Part shown: positions 5,824 through 5,824 of the stretch, in pieces
How positions within the stretch are numbered: position 1 is the first letter of the stretch
How the letters are laid out: each line of letters starts with the position of its first letter
Assembly (NCBI GenBank): GCA_964553915.1
Contig: CAZKMM010000141.1
Coordinates: 1-5,824, forward strand
Source of the DNA: CAZKMM01 sp964553915
GTDB taxonomy: Bacteria > RBG-13-61-14 > DRUE01
Direction of reading: 5' to 3'
DNA length: 5,824 nucleotides
Notes under the pieces: model-generated
What the model was told of the DNA's origin: nothing
The model's input: the letters and a program-made list of their open reading frames with translations, nothing else
Database searches by the model: none
Made by a program: the position numbers and the translations under genes

Positions 5824-5824
5824 C

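Noticed and set aside
5732..5824. Alternative minus-strand frame open from the right edge to TGA at 5732
   Set aside because: Its peptide is Ser/Gly-rich without helix-like patterning, whereas the neighbouring frame ending at 5701 looks like ordinary protein. The short length leaves some doubt.

Overview
The window reads as chromosomal DNA of an anaerobic, Gram-negative-type bacterium, probably from a poorly cultured lineage. The anaerobe call rests on a tungsten/molybdenum aldehyde:ferredoxin oxidoreductase (AOR) paired with a four-cluster ferredoxin subunit. The two-membrane call rests on a LPP20/FlgT-like lipoprotein with a lipobox and no Asp at +2. Promoters look like ordinary bacterial -35/-10 elements and ribosome binding sites are strong purine runs. 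I cannot name the genus. I see no tRNA, rRNA, CRISPR array, transposon or phage gene.

Layout, left to right. (1) 1-710, minus: the N-terminal part of a secreted glycoside hydrolase family 2 enzyme, running off the left edge before its catalytic domain. (2) 711-840: an AT-rich divergent intergenic region with a candidate promoter for each side and a 7-bp inverted repeat flanking the -35 of the rightward promoter. (3) 841-3227, plus: a two-gene operon, ferredoxin subunit then AOR catalytic subunit, overlapping by 4 nt. The ferredoxin is best started at a TTG with an excellent ribosome binding site. (4) 3291-3518, plus: a 75-aa FmdB-type zinc-ribbon protein, possibly with its own promoter. (5) 3519-3596: a short convergent gap with nested inverted repeats. 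(6) 5611 down to 3597, minus: a two-gene operon of a LPP20/FlgT-like lipoprotein followed, with a 4-nt overlap, by an unrecognised secreted 286-aa protein. Its promoter sits so close to the start codon that the mRNA may be leaderless, and a 10-bp palindrome lies in the promoter spacer. (7) 5701-5823, minus: the last 40 codons of another gene entering from the right edge.

How the parts work together. The AOR pair should oxidise aldehydes to acids (or the reverse with low-potential electrons) in the cytoplasm, the ferredoxin subunit carrying the electrons. Its four-cluster subunit plus AOR-large-subunit arrangement resembles AorA-AorB of Aromatoleum-type AORs, but no flavin subunit is encoded beside it. 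The GH2 enzyme would act outside the cytoplasm on polysaccharides or oligosaccharides; its link with AOR is only adjacency and a shared upstream region. The lipoprotein and the secreted protein are probably coexpressed envelope proteins of unknown role. The most unusual points are the probable leaderless promoter with its spacer palindrome, the uncharacterised secreted partner of the LPP20-like lipoprotein, and the flavin-less AOR pair.
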